DNA of 64,000 bases. It comes from Streptomyces hygroscopicus (GTDB taxonomy: Bacteria > Actinomycetota > Actinomycetes > Streptomycetales > Streptomycetaceae). Below the pieces are notes generated by a model that was not told the DNA's origin, did not search any database, and was given only the letters and a program-made list of their open reading frames with translations. Shown piece by piece: positions 40,170-48,056 of this stretch. The stretch is from contig CP018627.1 in assembly GCA_002021875.1 (NCBI GenBank), positions 10,416,001-10,480,000 of the forward strand, in the 5' to 3' direction. Made by a program: the position numbers and the translations under genes. Within the stretch, counting starts at the first letter, position 1. Each line of letters opens with the position of its first letter.

Positions 40170-41600
40170 GTGCTCGACGAGACACCTGATCTCGACAACC
40201 CCGATTACATGCTGCTGCGTCTCGGGCGCCGGCTGCGCAAGCGGCAGGGTGTGCTCGAAGGGTGGTGGATGTACTACCGCGGCCGCCCGCCACTGCCCGA
40301 GCTGCCGAGGAACGCCGAGGCCGCGTTCCTCGACTTCCAAAGGAAGGCTCGCACGAACTTCTGCGGGCTGATCGCGAACGCCTCGGTGCACCGGCTGCTC
40401 GCGCTCGGCGTGACCGGACCGGACGGCACACCCGATGACAACGCCGCGCGCTGGTGGCAGGCGAACCGCCTCGACTCGCGGCAGAAACTCGTATGGCGTA
40501 GCAGCATGGCGCGGTCGGTCGGGTACATGCTCGTCGGTCCGCACCCGACGCGCGTCGAGGAAAGCCGGCGGCCGAGCCCGCTCATCACGGCCGAGCACCC
40601 GAGCGAGTGCATCGTCGAGCATCACCCCGAGACCGGCGAGCCGCATGTCGGGCTGAAGGCGTACACGAACGAGATCGACGGGTACGGATACGCGCGGGTG
40701 TACTACGACGACCGGTCGTTCCCGTACCGCACGACGCAGCCGTGCGGGCACCGGCTGCCGTGGGGCCCGGACTCGTGGGAGTACGACGGCGAGCATGACG
40801 ACGGCGAGCCGCACGACCTCGGTCGACTGCCGCTCGTCGAGTTCGCCCGGATGCCCGACCTCGGCGAGCACCCCGAGCCCGAGTTCGCGTGCGTCATGGA
40901 CACACAGGACCGGGTCAACCTCGGCGTGCTCAACCGCATGGCGGCGAGCCGGTACTCGGGATTCCGGCAGAAGTGGGTGCGCGGGCACAAGTTCGCGCGC
41001 AAGGTCGACCAGGCGACCGGCATCAAGGTCGTCGAGCAGCCGTTCACGCCCGGACCCAACACGGTGTGGGTGTCCGAGGGTGAGAACGCGCAGTTCGGGC
41101 AGCTCGACGCGACCGACCTGACAGGGTTCCTGAAGGAGCACGAGAGCGACGTGCGCGACATGCTGATCTTGTCGCAGACACCCGCGTACTACTACGCGAG
41201 CGACCTGATCAACATCTCTGCCGACACGGTCGCCGCCCTCGACCTCATGCACGTCGCCAAGTGCCGCGAGCACATCGCGAGTTTCGGCGAGGGGCTCGAA
41301 GACGTCATGTCGCTGGCGGCGGCGCAGGCTGGCGTGACCGCCGACTACACCGAAGCAACGGTGCGTTGGGCCGACCCGCAGTACCTGAGCCCGGCCGTCA
41401 TGGCGGACGCCGCGACGAAGCTGTCGAGCATCGGCTACCCGCTCGACGTCATCGCCGAGCGGCTCGGCGAGACACCGCAACAGGTACGCCGCATCAGTTC
41501 GAGCGCAGCCGCGGCGAAGCTGCTCGCCGCCTCGCTGCTGCCCGCGAACCCGGCGCCGACCGCAGGCAACGTCGACGACCAGGGGGCGACCGGTGGGTGA
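40170..41600 (+). CDS. Portal protein (SPP1 gp6-like)
   Basis: 476 residues from GTG 40170 with GAGAGGGGG upstream. The order and length fit portals; family-like pieces are GVLEGWWMYYRGRPPLPEL, ARTNFCGLIANASVHRLLALGV, DRVNLGVLNRMAASRYSGF and the helical region ENAQFGQLDATDLTGFLKEHESD. It forms the dodecameric DNA channel and docks terminase and connectors. It overlaps the next gene by 8 bases. Confidence 0.88.
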   Translation: MLDETPDLDNPDYMLLRLGRRLRKRQGVLEGWWMYYRGRPPLPELPRNAEAAFLDFQRKARTNFCGLIANASVHRLLALGVTGPDGTPDDNAARWWQANRLDSRQKLVWRSSMARSVGYMLVGPHPTRVEESRRPSPLITAEHPSECIVEHHPETGEPHVGLKAYTNEIDGYGYARVYYDDRSFPYRTTQPCGHRLPWGPDSWEYDGEHDDGEPHDLGRLPLVEFARMPDLGEHPEPEFACVMDTQDRVNLGVLNRMAASRYSGFRQKWVRGHKFARKVDQATGIKVVEQPFTPGPNTVWVSEGENAQFGQLDATDLTGFLKEHESDVRDMLILSQTPAYYYASDLINISADTVAALDLMHVAKCREHIASFGEGLEDVMSLAAAQAGVTADYTEATVRWADPQYLSPAVMADAATKLSSIGYPLDVIAERLGETPQQVRRISSSAAAAKLLAASLLPANPAPTAGNVDDQGATGG

Positions 41601-42396
41601 GGCGCTGCACGCGGCGCTCACCGAGCGGTACGACGCACTGTCGACGTCGCTGCGCAACCGTGTGATCTCGTTCGTGCTCGACGCATTCGACTCGCTCGGC
41701 AGTTACCGCGACGCCGAGGCGGCCGCGTTCATCGAGCAAGTGCTGCCGACCGTGCTCGCCGCACAGCAAACGATGGGGCAGATCACCGACGCGTACCTGT
41801 CGGCGATGATCGCGGACATGCTCGGCAGCGCCGCGGCACCGACTGGCGTCGCCCTCGACGAGGCGCTGCGCGGTGTGGACCCGGCCGAGGTCTACACCCG
41901 CCCGTTCGTCACCACGTGGACGGCGCTCGCGCGGGGCAAGGGCTACGCGCAGGCAGTCGCCGAGGGGCGGACGCGGCTGCTCAGCATCACCGAGACCGAC
42001 CTACAGCTCGCCCGCACGCACGCCGCGCAGCAGTGCATGCAGCGGAGCGGCGCGAAGTTCTTCCGGCGCCGGCTCACCGGCTCGGCGAACTGCGCGCTGT
42101 GCACGATCGCGGCGACGCAGCGGTACCGGGTCGAGCGGCTCATGCCGATTCATCCGGGCTGCGACTGCAAGGTCGAGCCGCTCGTCGGCAACAAGGACCC
42201 GGGGCAGATCATCGACGAGCGGCTGCTGCGCGAGGCGCACGACGCGGTCGCGAAGGGCGTCGGCGCCTCGGATGCCGGCGGCCGCGCGCCGGATTACCGG
42301 CAGGTCATCATCACCCGCGAACACGGCGAATACGGGCCGCTGCTGGCCGTACGCCGTCACGAGTTCACCGGGCCGGACGACATTCCCGGCTCGTGA
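41593..42396 (+). CDS. MuF-like head morphogenesis protein
   Basis: 267 residues from GTG 41593. The helical N-terminal half is followed by the MuF minihead pattern: KFFRRRLTGSANCALCTIAATQRY, then PIHPGCDCKVEPLVG with the Cys/His set. Such proteins sit inside the capsid near the portal. The short C-terminal stretch (ITREHGEYGPLLAVRRHEFTG) is common in Streptomyces phages and has no toxin-like domain. Confidence 0.8.
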   Translation: MGEALHAALTERYDALSTSLRNRVISFVLDAFDSLGSYRDAEAAAFIEQVLPTVLAAQQTMGQITDAYLSAMIADMLGSAAAPTGVALDEALRGVDPAEVYTRPFVTTWTALARGKGYAQAVAEGRTRLLSITETDLQLARTHAAQQCMQRSGAKFFRRRLTGSANCALCTIAATQRYRVERLMPIHPGCDCKVEPLVGNKDPGQIIDERLLREAHDAVAKGVGASDAGGRAPDYRQVIITREHGEYGPLLAVRRHEFTGPDDIPGS

Positions 42397-42455
42397 TTCC
42401 CGCGCCGACACGGCGCACCTCACGCTCACCCCAACCCGACACGGGAGACACCACC

Positions 42456-43205
42456 ATGCGCACGCGCACTCTGCCTCGCCATCCCCGGACCGGGCAGCTC
42501 GCCCTCGGGTGGCGCACGGCTCGCCCCGGCGAAGACTCCACCGAGCTGTACCCCGTGTGGCCGATCCTCGGCGGCGCCGAGGACGACGGCGGCGACCAAG
42601 ACGACGGCGACGACTCCGACACGGATGACGACGCCGACGAGAGCGACGCCGACGACGACCAGGGCGGCGACGACAAGGTCGACCACAAGGCAGACGCGGC
42701 GAAGTGGAGGGCACTCGCGAAGAAGCACGAGGCTCGCGCGAAGGCGAACGCCAGCGCCGCGAAGGAACTCGCGAAGATCAGGCGCGAGGGCATGAACGAG
42801 GCCGACAAGAAAGTCGACGAGGCGGTCGCGGCCGCAGTGGCGCAAGAGCGCGTCAAGGCAGGCGAACGAGTCGCCCGCTCGGCATTCCTCGCCGCAGCGA
42901 CGGGCCGACTCGACAACGCGAAGGACGTCGCCGACGACGTCAACCTGCGGCGCTACGTCGACGACGAGGGCGAAGTCGACGAGGACGGGATCGCCGAGCT
43001 CGTCGACCGGCTCGCCCCGAAGCGGTCCGACAAGGACAAGAACGACGAGGACGACGACCGCGAGAGCGGGCGCGACAAGCGCCGCCGCGGCCGCGGATTC
43101 GACCAGGGCGCCCGCAGGGGCAGCGGTAGGGGCTCGGGCGGCGGCGTGGCTGCCGGTCGCGAGCTGTACGCCTCGCTGCTCGGCAAGGGCGCCGACAAGA
43201 GCTGA
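42456..43205 (+). CDS. Capsid scaffolding protein
   Basis: 249 residues from ATG 42456 with GGGAG upstream. A very acidic segment (residues about 40-75, repeated Asp) is followed by a long charged helix (AAKWRALAKKHEARAKANASAAKEL) and a basic Gly/Arg tail. Highly charged, coiled and placed directly before decoration and capsid genes: the profile of an internal scaffold. Confidence 0.8.
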   Translation: MRTRTLPRHPRTGQLALGWRTARPGEDSTELYPVWPILGGAEDDGGDQDDGDDSDTDDDADESDADDDQGGDDKVDHKADAAKWRALAKKHEARAKANASAAKELAKIRREGMNEADKKVDEAVAAAVAQERVKAGERVARSAFLAAATGRLDNAKDVADDVNLRRYVDDEGEVDEDGIAELVDRLAPKRSDKDKNDEDDDRESGRDKRRRGRGFDQGARRGSGRGSGGGVAAGRELYASLLGKGADKS

Positions 43206-43223
43206 CCACACGGAGGATTGACC

Positions 43224-43613
43224 ATGATTCTCAGTCAGACGACTGAGCAGTTCGGGTCGGACGATCAGTCGTGGCTCGGGTCCGCGCACGGCACGGACGC
43301 GACCGAGACGATCGCTCTCGACACGAGCACGTTCACCCCGGCCACCCACTACCCCGACGGGTATTTCAAGTCGGGCATCCCGCTCGGGCGCATCACGACC
43401 GGCGGCAAGTACGGGCCATACGACAACGCCGCGACCGACGGACGGCAGGCCCTCGTGGGGTTCCTTTTCGCCGCGGTCAAGGCGCCCACCGACAACACAA
43501 TCGACCCGGCGGCCGCGATGCTCACGCACGGCAAGGTGCGCGAGTCACGGCTGCCCGTTGCTGTCGACGCCGCCGGTAAGACCGACGTCGCCGGCTCGAT
43601 CCGGTTCGTCTGA
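43224..43613 (+). CDS. Head decoration protein
   Basis: 129 residues from ATG 43224, with CGGAGGA at 43211-43217. The sequence (HYPDGYFKSGIPLGRITTGGKYGPY, then GFLFAAVKAP) fits the lambda gpD-like/DUF2190-type decoration fold that precedes protein-E-type capsids. It would cap the threefold axes and stabilise the shell. Confidence 0.75.
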   Translation: MILSQTTEQFGSDDQSWLGSAHGTDATETIALDTSTFTPATHYPDGYFKSGIPLGRITTGGKYGPYDNAATDGRQALVGFLFAAVKAPTDNTIDPAAAMLTHGKVRESRLPVAVDAAGKTDVAGSIRFV

Positions 43614-43629
43614 GAGGGGATGATCTGAG

Positions 43630-44676
43630 ATGAGCTGGACTCTCGACACAGAGTTCATCGAGCCGACCGAGCTGACCGGTCTTATCCGGGCTGCGCTCGC
43701 CGACCTGCAGGTGAACCGCTTCACCCTGTCGCGGTGGCTGCCGAACGTCGAAGTCGACGACATCGCATACGAGTTCACCAAAGGCGGCGGCGGGCTCGCC
43801 GAGACCGCGTCATACCGGTCGTGGGACGCCGAGTCGAAGATCGGCCGCCGCGAGGGGATCGGCAAGGTCATGGGCGAGCTGCCCCCGATCTCCGAAAAGA
43901 TCCTGCTGAACGAGTACGACCGGCTGCGCATTCGGAAGCTGCAGCGCGACGACGCGCTGCCGTTCATCGCGCGCGACGCGCAGCGCATCGCCCGTAACAT
44001 CGGCGCCCGCTTCGAGGTCGTTCGCGGGCAGACGCTCGTCAACGCGCAGGCGCCGATCACTGAGCTGCAGCAGACCGTCGACTTTGGCCGCGCGGCCGCG
44101 CACTCGGTCGTCGCCGCCGTGCTGTGGTCCGATCACGCGAACGCGACGCCGATCGACGACCTTGAGTCGTGGGTGCAGACGTACAGCGACACGAACGGCG
44201 TCGCACCAGCCGTGATCTTGATGCCGAAGGCTGTACTGCAGCACCTGCGGCAGTGCGACCAGGTGATTCGGCAGGTGTTCCCGCTCGCGCCTGCGGGCAC
44301 GGCGCCGATGGTCAACCGCGACCAGGTGAACGCCGTGCTCGAATCGATGGGTCTGCCGCCGATCGAGCTGTACGACGCGCAGATCAAGGTCGACGGCGTG
44401 TCGACCCGCATCACGCCGGCGAACGCGATCGCGCTGCTGCCCGAGCCGGGCGCGACCACCGCGGCGCAGCCGACCGATCTCGGCGCGACGCTGCTCGGCA
44501 CGACCGCCGAGGCGCTCGAAGATGAGTACTCGCTCGTCGCAAGCGAGCAGCCCGGCATCGTGGCCGCGACGTTCAAGACGAAGGACCCGGTACGGCTGTG
44601 GACGCACGCAGCGGCGGTCGGTATGCCGGTCCTGCGCGAGCCGAACTTGACGTTCAAGGCGCAGGTGATCGCATGA
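43630..44676 (+). CDS. Major capsid protein (phage protein E family, HK97 fold)
   Basis: 348 residues, the size expected. NRFTLSRWLPNVEVDDIAYEF near the start, GELPPISEKILLNEYDRLRIR in the spine region, and a C-terminal segment with VGMPVLREPNLTFKAQVI match the lambda gpE-type family. No N-terminal delta domain is present, consistent with a separate scaffold gene upstream. Confidence 0.9.
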   Translation: MSWTLDTEFIEPTELTGLIRAALADLQVNRFTLSRWLPNVEVDDIAYEFTKGGGGLAETASYRSWDAESKIGRREGIGKVMGELPPISEKILLNEYDRLRIRKLQRDDALPFIARDAQRIARNIGARFEVVRGQTLVNAQAPITELQQTVDFGRAAAHSVVAAVLWSDHANATPIDDLESWVQTYSDTNGVAPAVILMPKAVLQHLRQCDQVIRQVFPLAPAGTAPMVNRDQVNAVLESMGLPPIELYDAQIKVDGVSTRITPANAIALLPEPGATTAAQPTDLGATLLGTTAEALEDEYSLVASEQPGIVAATFKTKDPVRLWTHAAAVGMPVLREPNLTFKAQVIA

Positions 44677-44984
44677 GCCGGCGACTGATCGCGTACGTTC
44701 ACGTCGACGGCGTCGCGTACGGGCCCGACAGCCAGGTGCCCGCCGACGTCGCGAAGCGGATCGGCGACCACGCGTGGACCGACGGCGCCGAGCCGGCCGA
44801 GGCGCCCGCAGACGAGAGCGGCGGTTCGGACGTCGAGGCGCCGCCTCGCTCGGGCCGCGGCTCGGGCATCGACGCATGGCGGGCGTTCGCCCAGCAGCAC
44901 GACGTCGAGTTCGCCGCCGACGCGAACCGCGAGGACATCATCGCAGCTTGCGAGGCGGCCGGCATCGTCGAGCGGGAGGAGTAG
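44673..44984 (+). CDS. Small head protein (head-fibre or connector accessory)
   Basis: 103 residues, ATGA overlap with the capsid gene. The start (RRLIAYVHVDGVAYGPDSQVPADVAKRI) is a small beta domain seen in many actinophages just after the capsid gene; a Ser/Gly linker leads to a C-terminal helical part (AWRAFAQQHDVEFAADANREDIIAACEAAG), like a SAP/HeH-type motif. Exact role unknown. Confidence 0.65.
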   Translation: MSRRLIAYVHVDGVAYGPDSQVPADVAKRIGDHAWTDGAEPAEAPADESGGSDVEAPPRSGRGSGIDAWRAFAQQHDVEFAADANREDIIAACEAAGIVEREE

Positions 44985-44988
44985 GGCG

Positions 44989-45405
44989 GTGGCGGCGTTC
45001 GCAACGGTCGCTGACTACGAGGCGCGCGCCGCCGTCACCCTCGCCGAGGGCAGCCCGCGGCGGGCGCAGGTCGAGGCGTACCTCGACGACGCGTCGGCGC
45101 TCATGCGGCGGTACATCCCGGCCGGATACGAGCCGGACCCGGCGACGCTCAAGGCGATCGCAGTGTCCGTCGTCCGCCGGGTCATGGCCAATCCGGGCGG
45201 CTACAGGCAGCGCACCATCGGCCAGTACTCCGAGTCGCTCGGCGAGGACGGCGGTTTGTACCTCACCGACGACGAGAAAGCACAGCTCGCGCCCGAGGAC
45301 GTCACCGACCCGGACGCCGACGCCGCGTACTCGCTCGGGCTCGTCGACGAGGGGCTGCCGGGTTGGCGCCCCGACCCGGCCTGCTACGAACGGCGGTTGC
45401 TGTGA
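44989..45405 (+). CDS. Head-tail connector (Gp19/Gp15/Gp42 type)
   Basis: 138 residues from GTG 44989. FATVADYEARAAVTLAEGSPRRAQVEAYLDDASALMRRYIP is the classic helical start of the adaptor, and GGYRQRTIGQYSESLGEDGGLYLTDDE the typical C-terminal arm. It would ring the portal exit. Confidence 0.82.
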   Translation: MAAFATVADYEARAAVTLAEGSPRRAQVEAYLDDASALMRRYIPAGYEPDPATLKAIAVSVVRRVMANPGGYRQRTIGQYSESLGEDGGLYLTDDEKAQLAPEDVTDPDADAAYSLGLVDEGLPGWRPDPACYERRLL

Positions 45406-45761
45406 TCCCCGAATCGATGCTGCCGCACCTCGTCGACGTCGAGCACCCCGGCAGCCGGATGGATCGATACGGCAACACGGTCGCCGACTGGTCGCCAGCC
45501 GCGACAACGCACGCCGAGGTCGACGCGTGGCTGCAGCAGAACACGGGCGCCGAGAACACCGACCAGCGCGACGCACAGATCGGCGAATGGCTCATGATCT
45601 GCAATCCGGTCGACGTCGACGGCCGCCCGCTCACGGTGTACGGCTCGGCGCGCGTGCACTGGAACGGGCTCGACCTCGAAGTGATCGGCCCGCCCGGACC
45701 GGCGCACACTCCGGTCGAGTTCCATCACTACGAAATCAGGCTCAAGACAGTCGAGGGGTGA
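45402..45761 (+). CDS. Head-tail stopper-type connector
   Basis: 119 residues from GTG 45402 (GTGA overlap). Beta-rich (DVEHPGSRMDRYGNTVADWS, VYGSARVHWNGLDLEVIGPP), matching the small beta-barrel stopper expected at this position in siphoviruses. Confidence 0.7.
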   Translation: MIPESMLPHLVDVEHPGSRMDRYGNTVADWSPAATTHAEVDAWLQQNTGAENTDQRDAQIGEWLMICNPVDVDGRPLTVYGSARVHWNGLDLEVIGPPGPAHTPVEFHHYEIRLKTVEG

Positions 45762-45767
45762 TCAGCC

Positions 45768-46046
45768 GTGGCCCGATCGAGGTTCGTACCGAACCGCAGG
45801 AACATCGCGACGTTCCTGCGCACCCCGCAGACGCGGGCGCTGATCGAGCGGAAGACGCGGGCCGTCGAAGCGGCTGCGAGCGCCGCGGCACGGGCCGACG
45901 GGTCGGGCGGGCAGTTCCGGACCGACGTCGACGCGGGCGAGCACCGTGTGCGCGGCGCCGTGATCGGCGACTACTCGACCAGCGACCCCGAGGTGTCGCG
46001 GCGGGCGCTGCTGCGCGCCCTCGACGCCGCTCGGACGGCCGAGTAA
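45768..46046 (+). CDS. Neck/tail-completion protein (HK97 gp10-like)
   Basis: 92 residues from GTG 45768. Basic start (RSRFVPNRRNIATFLRTPQTRALIERKTRAVEAAA), then a beta part ending VSRRALLRALDAARTAE. Position and size fit minor neck proteins; the sequence match is loose. Confidence 0.65.
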   Translation: MARSRFVPNRRNIATFLRTPQTRALIERKTRAVEAAASAAARADGSGGQFRTDVDAGEHRVRGAVIGDYSTSDPEVSRRALLRALDAARTAE

Positions 46047-46450
46047 TGGCTGCCCCGATCGGGTTCCCGGATGGCGTGGCGGTCGTGCGAGCGTACCTGC
46101 ACGGGGCGCTCGTCGCTCGCGGCGCCGGGTTGCCCGTCGGCACCCGCGTGCCCGATCCGCGGCCGCCGCGGTTCATCCGGCTCGAGCGGGTCGGCGGCGC
46201 CCGCCTGGACCTCGTCACTGACCGGCCGCGGATCGACGTGCAGTGCTGGGGCGAGTCGGAAGAGGCGGCGACCGACCTCGCCACGCTCGCCCGCGCGCTT
46301 CTGTTCGCGATGCCGGGATGGAGGGGCGCCGTGGCGTATGACGTCGCCGAGGTCGGCGGGCCGAACACGCTGCCCGACCCCGAGTCGGGGCAAGACCGCG
46401 TCGCGTTCGCCGTCGAGGTGTCGCTGCGAGGCGCCCGCCTCGATCCCTGA
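46046..46450 (+). CDS. Tail terminator protein
   Basis: 134 residues from ATG 46046, sharing one base with the previous stop. VVRAYLHGALVARGAGLPVGTRVPDPRPPRFIRLERVGG followed by RPRIDVQCWGESEEAATDLA is the usual pattern of siphovirus tail terminators, which cap the tail tube. Confidence 0.75.
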   Translation: MAAPIGFPDGVAVVRAYLHGALVARGAGLPVGTRVPDPRPPRFIRLERVGGARLDLVTDRPRIDVQCWGESEEAATDLATLARALLFAMPGWRGAVAYDVAEVGGPNTLPDPESGQDRVAFAVEVSLRGARLDP

Positions 46451-46481
46451 TCGCCGGCTCACCCGCCACTCTGACCACTCG

Positions 46482-46510
46482 CCCCCGGACCGCGCCGCGG
46501 CCGGGGGTTT
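46482..46510 (+). terminator. Hairpin before the major tail protein
   Basis: CCCCCGG and CCGGGGG (7 bp, further GC pairing possible inside) followed by TTT. It lies between the tail terminator and major tail genes and may tune expression. Confidence 0.5.
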
Positions 46511-46528
46511 CCCATGGAGGGACACAGC

Positions 46529-47182
46529 ATGACCACACCGCCCCCGGTGTCGCTCGAAACCGGGCTGCACGCCGAGTACATCCGTAAGCAGTTGACGCAA
46601 GCCGTGTTCGCTGCCGACATGAGCGTCGCCGCGATCTCTGCGCCGTTCAGCACGACCGACGGCAGCCTCGCCGCGATCCCGACCGGATACGTACCGGTCG
46701 GCTACACCACCGACGACGGCGTGACGTTCACCGGCGATCTGTCCATGTCCGACGTCACCTCGTCGCAGGCGAGCGAGCCGACCCGCTCGGACGTCGAGTC
46801 GGATGTGTTGAGCGCTCAGTTCGCGCCGCAGGAAACCAACGCCGCGACGGTCGCCCTGTACGAGGGGCTGCCGCTGTCCGGCGCGGGCGCGTTGCCCGCG
46901 ATCGGTACGGCGTGGCAGTGGGACCGCGCGTCAACCCCGAAGAACCCTTACCGGCGGCTGCTCTTCATCGGGCTCGACTTCAACGACGCCGGTCTCGAAA
47001 TCTACGTCGTGAAGTTCTTCCCGCGCGCCCGCCTGACGAGCCGCGACGACGAGCAGTGGGCGCGCAGCTCGGAGACGCAGCGGCCGGTCACATTCAACGC
47101 CTACCGCGACAGCACGCTGAGCACCGCGTGCCGCAACTGGGTCGACGGGCCGGGCTGGAGGGCATTCAACCCGACCCCGTAA
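46529..47182 (+). CDS. Major tail protein
   Basis: 217 residues from ATG 46529, with GGAGG at 46517-46521. It matches the long-tail tube fold: an N-terminal EYIRKQLTQAVFAADMSVAAIS, a middle FTGDLSMSDVTSSQASEPTRSDVESD, and a C-terminal half with LFIGLDFNDAGLEIYVVKFFPRA. The strong ribosome binding site and own terminator fit a protein needed in many copies. Confidence 0.85.
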   Translation: MTTPPPVSLETGLHAEYIRKQLTQAVFAADMSVAAISAPFSTTDGSLAAIPTGYVPVGYTTDDGVTFTGDLSMSDVTSSQASEPTRSDVESDVLSAQFAPQETNAATVALYEGLPLSGAGALPAIGTAWQWDRASTPKNPYRRLLFIGLDFNDAGLEIYVVKFFPRARLTSRDDEQWARSSETQRPVTFNAYRDSTLSTACRNWVDGPGWRAFNPTP

Positions 47183-47194
47183 CACCCCCTGATC

Positions 47195-47240
47195 GGGCGA
47201 GGGACGGCGGTTCTGGGTGAGCCCCGACCGTCCCTCGCCC
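47195..47240 (+). terminator. Hairpin after the major tail protein
   Basis: 13 bp perfect stem (GGGCGAGGGACGG / CCGTCCCTCGCCC) with a 20-base loop, 12 bases after the stop. Confidence 0.75.
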
Positions 47241-47283
47241 TCGTGATGCTCACCCGCAGCGCTCACCCGAGAGAGGTACAGCC

Positions 47284-47607
47284 ATGTCGAAACCCAACCG
47301 CGCGCGGTTCAAGCTGTCCGCCGTCAAGGCGTCGTATGCCGAGGCCGTCGGCGGCGAGCTCGTCGAGGTCGAGACCGATGACGGGAAGATCTACACGTTT
47401 CCGCACCCGCTGTTCATGGACGACGACCTGACGAAGGAGATCGACGCCGCCGAAACGGACGGCGGGAAAGCCCGGGTGCTGCTCGGCGAGCAGTGGGACG
47501 CGTATGTGAAGAGCGGCGGTGACGCGAACTCGCTCGTGCTCGTGTACGTGGCAGTGCGTGCGGAGGCGCAGGAAACGGTGCAGAAGCACCGCCCTACGAA
47601 GAGGTAG
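47284..47607 (+). CDS. Tail assembly chaperone (lambda G-like)
   Basis: 107 residues from ATG 47284 with GAGAGAGG upstream. FKLSAVKASYAEAVGGELVEVETDDGKIYTFPHPLF then a helical second half. It sits between major tail and tape-measure genes, where siphoviruses carry two overlapping chaperones; the second lies in the -1 frame and starts while this one is still open. Confidence 0.82.
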   Translation: MSKPNRARFKLSAVKASYAEAVGGELVEVETDDGKIYTFPHPLFMDDDLTKEIDAAETDGGKARVLLGEQWDAYVKSGGDANSLVLVYVAVRAEAQETVQKHRPTKR

Positions 47608-47648
47608 GCAGCGACGGCGAGGGCGCCGTCGACACCTACACGTACACC

Positions 47649-48056
47649 GTGCTCGACGTCCTCGGCGATCACCCCGAGGCCGTCGAGGCGGATCTCATCC
47701 GGTACTACGGCGGCGACCCGCTCGCCGCCTACTGGCGCGGCCGCATCACGCTGCGCAAGTTGCGTGTCCTGGTCGAGAACCTGCCGCCCGACTCGGCGAC
47801 TGTCCGGGCCGCGAACGGGCACCACTGGTCGCACCTCCACTACGCGGCCGCGGACACGCGCGACCTCGTCGAGCTGCTGCTCGTCGCGTTCATCAACGCC
47901 AACCGTGATCCGAAGAAGTCCCCGATCCCGTGGCCCGAGCCGTCATGGCGGCCGGGCGACCGGCTGCCTGAGGACACCGCAGCGGACCAAGAGGCCAGGC
48001 GGCAGCGCGCTCGGGCCGCGTACGAGCACATCGTCGCCCGCGCGAAGGGGGAATGA
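47649..48056 (+). CDS. Tail assembly chaperone, -1 frame partner (lambda T-like)
   Basis: The -1 frame relative to the first chaperone is open from 47523 to 48056; the only standard start is GTG 47649. Between the two the frame reads GAEAPPYEEVGSDGEGAVDTY, which continues the protein naturally, so it is probably made as a fusion by -1 slippage between 47523 and 47604. LDVLGDHPEAVEADLIRYYGGD is a typical chaperone segment. No ideal slippery heptamer is visible; GGAAACG at 47571-47577 is the nearest. Confidence 0.75.
   Translation: MLDVLGDHPEAVEADLIRYYGGDPLAAYWRGRITLRKLRVLVENLPPDSATVRAANGHHWSHLHYAAADTRDLVELLLVAFINANRDPKKSPIPWPEPSWRPGDRLPEDTAADQEARRQRARAAYEHIVARAKGE

Noticed and set aside
38228..40198. 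A 656-codon leftward frame opposite the large terminase
   Set aside because: Antisense of a gene with intact Walker and nuclease motifs; composition is that of a shadow frame.
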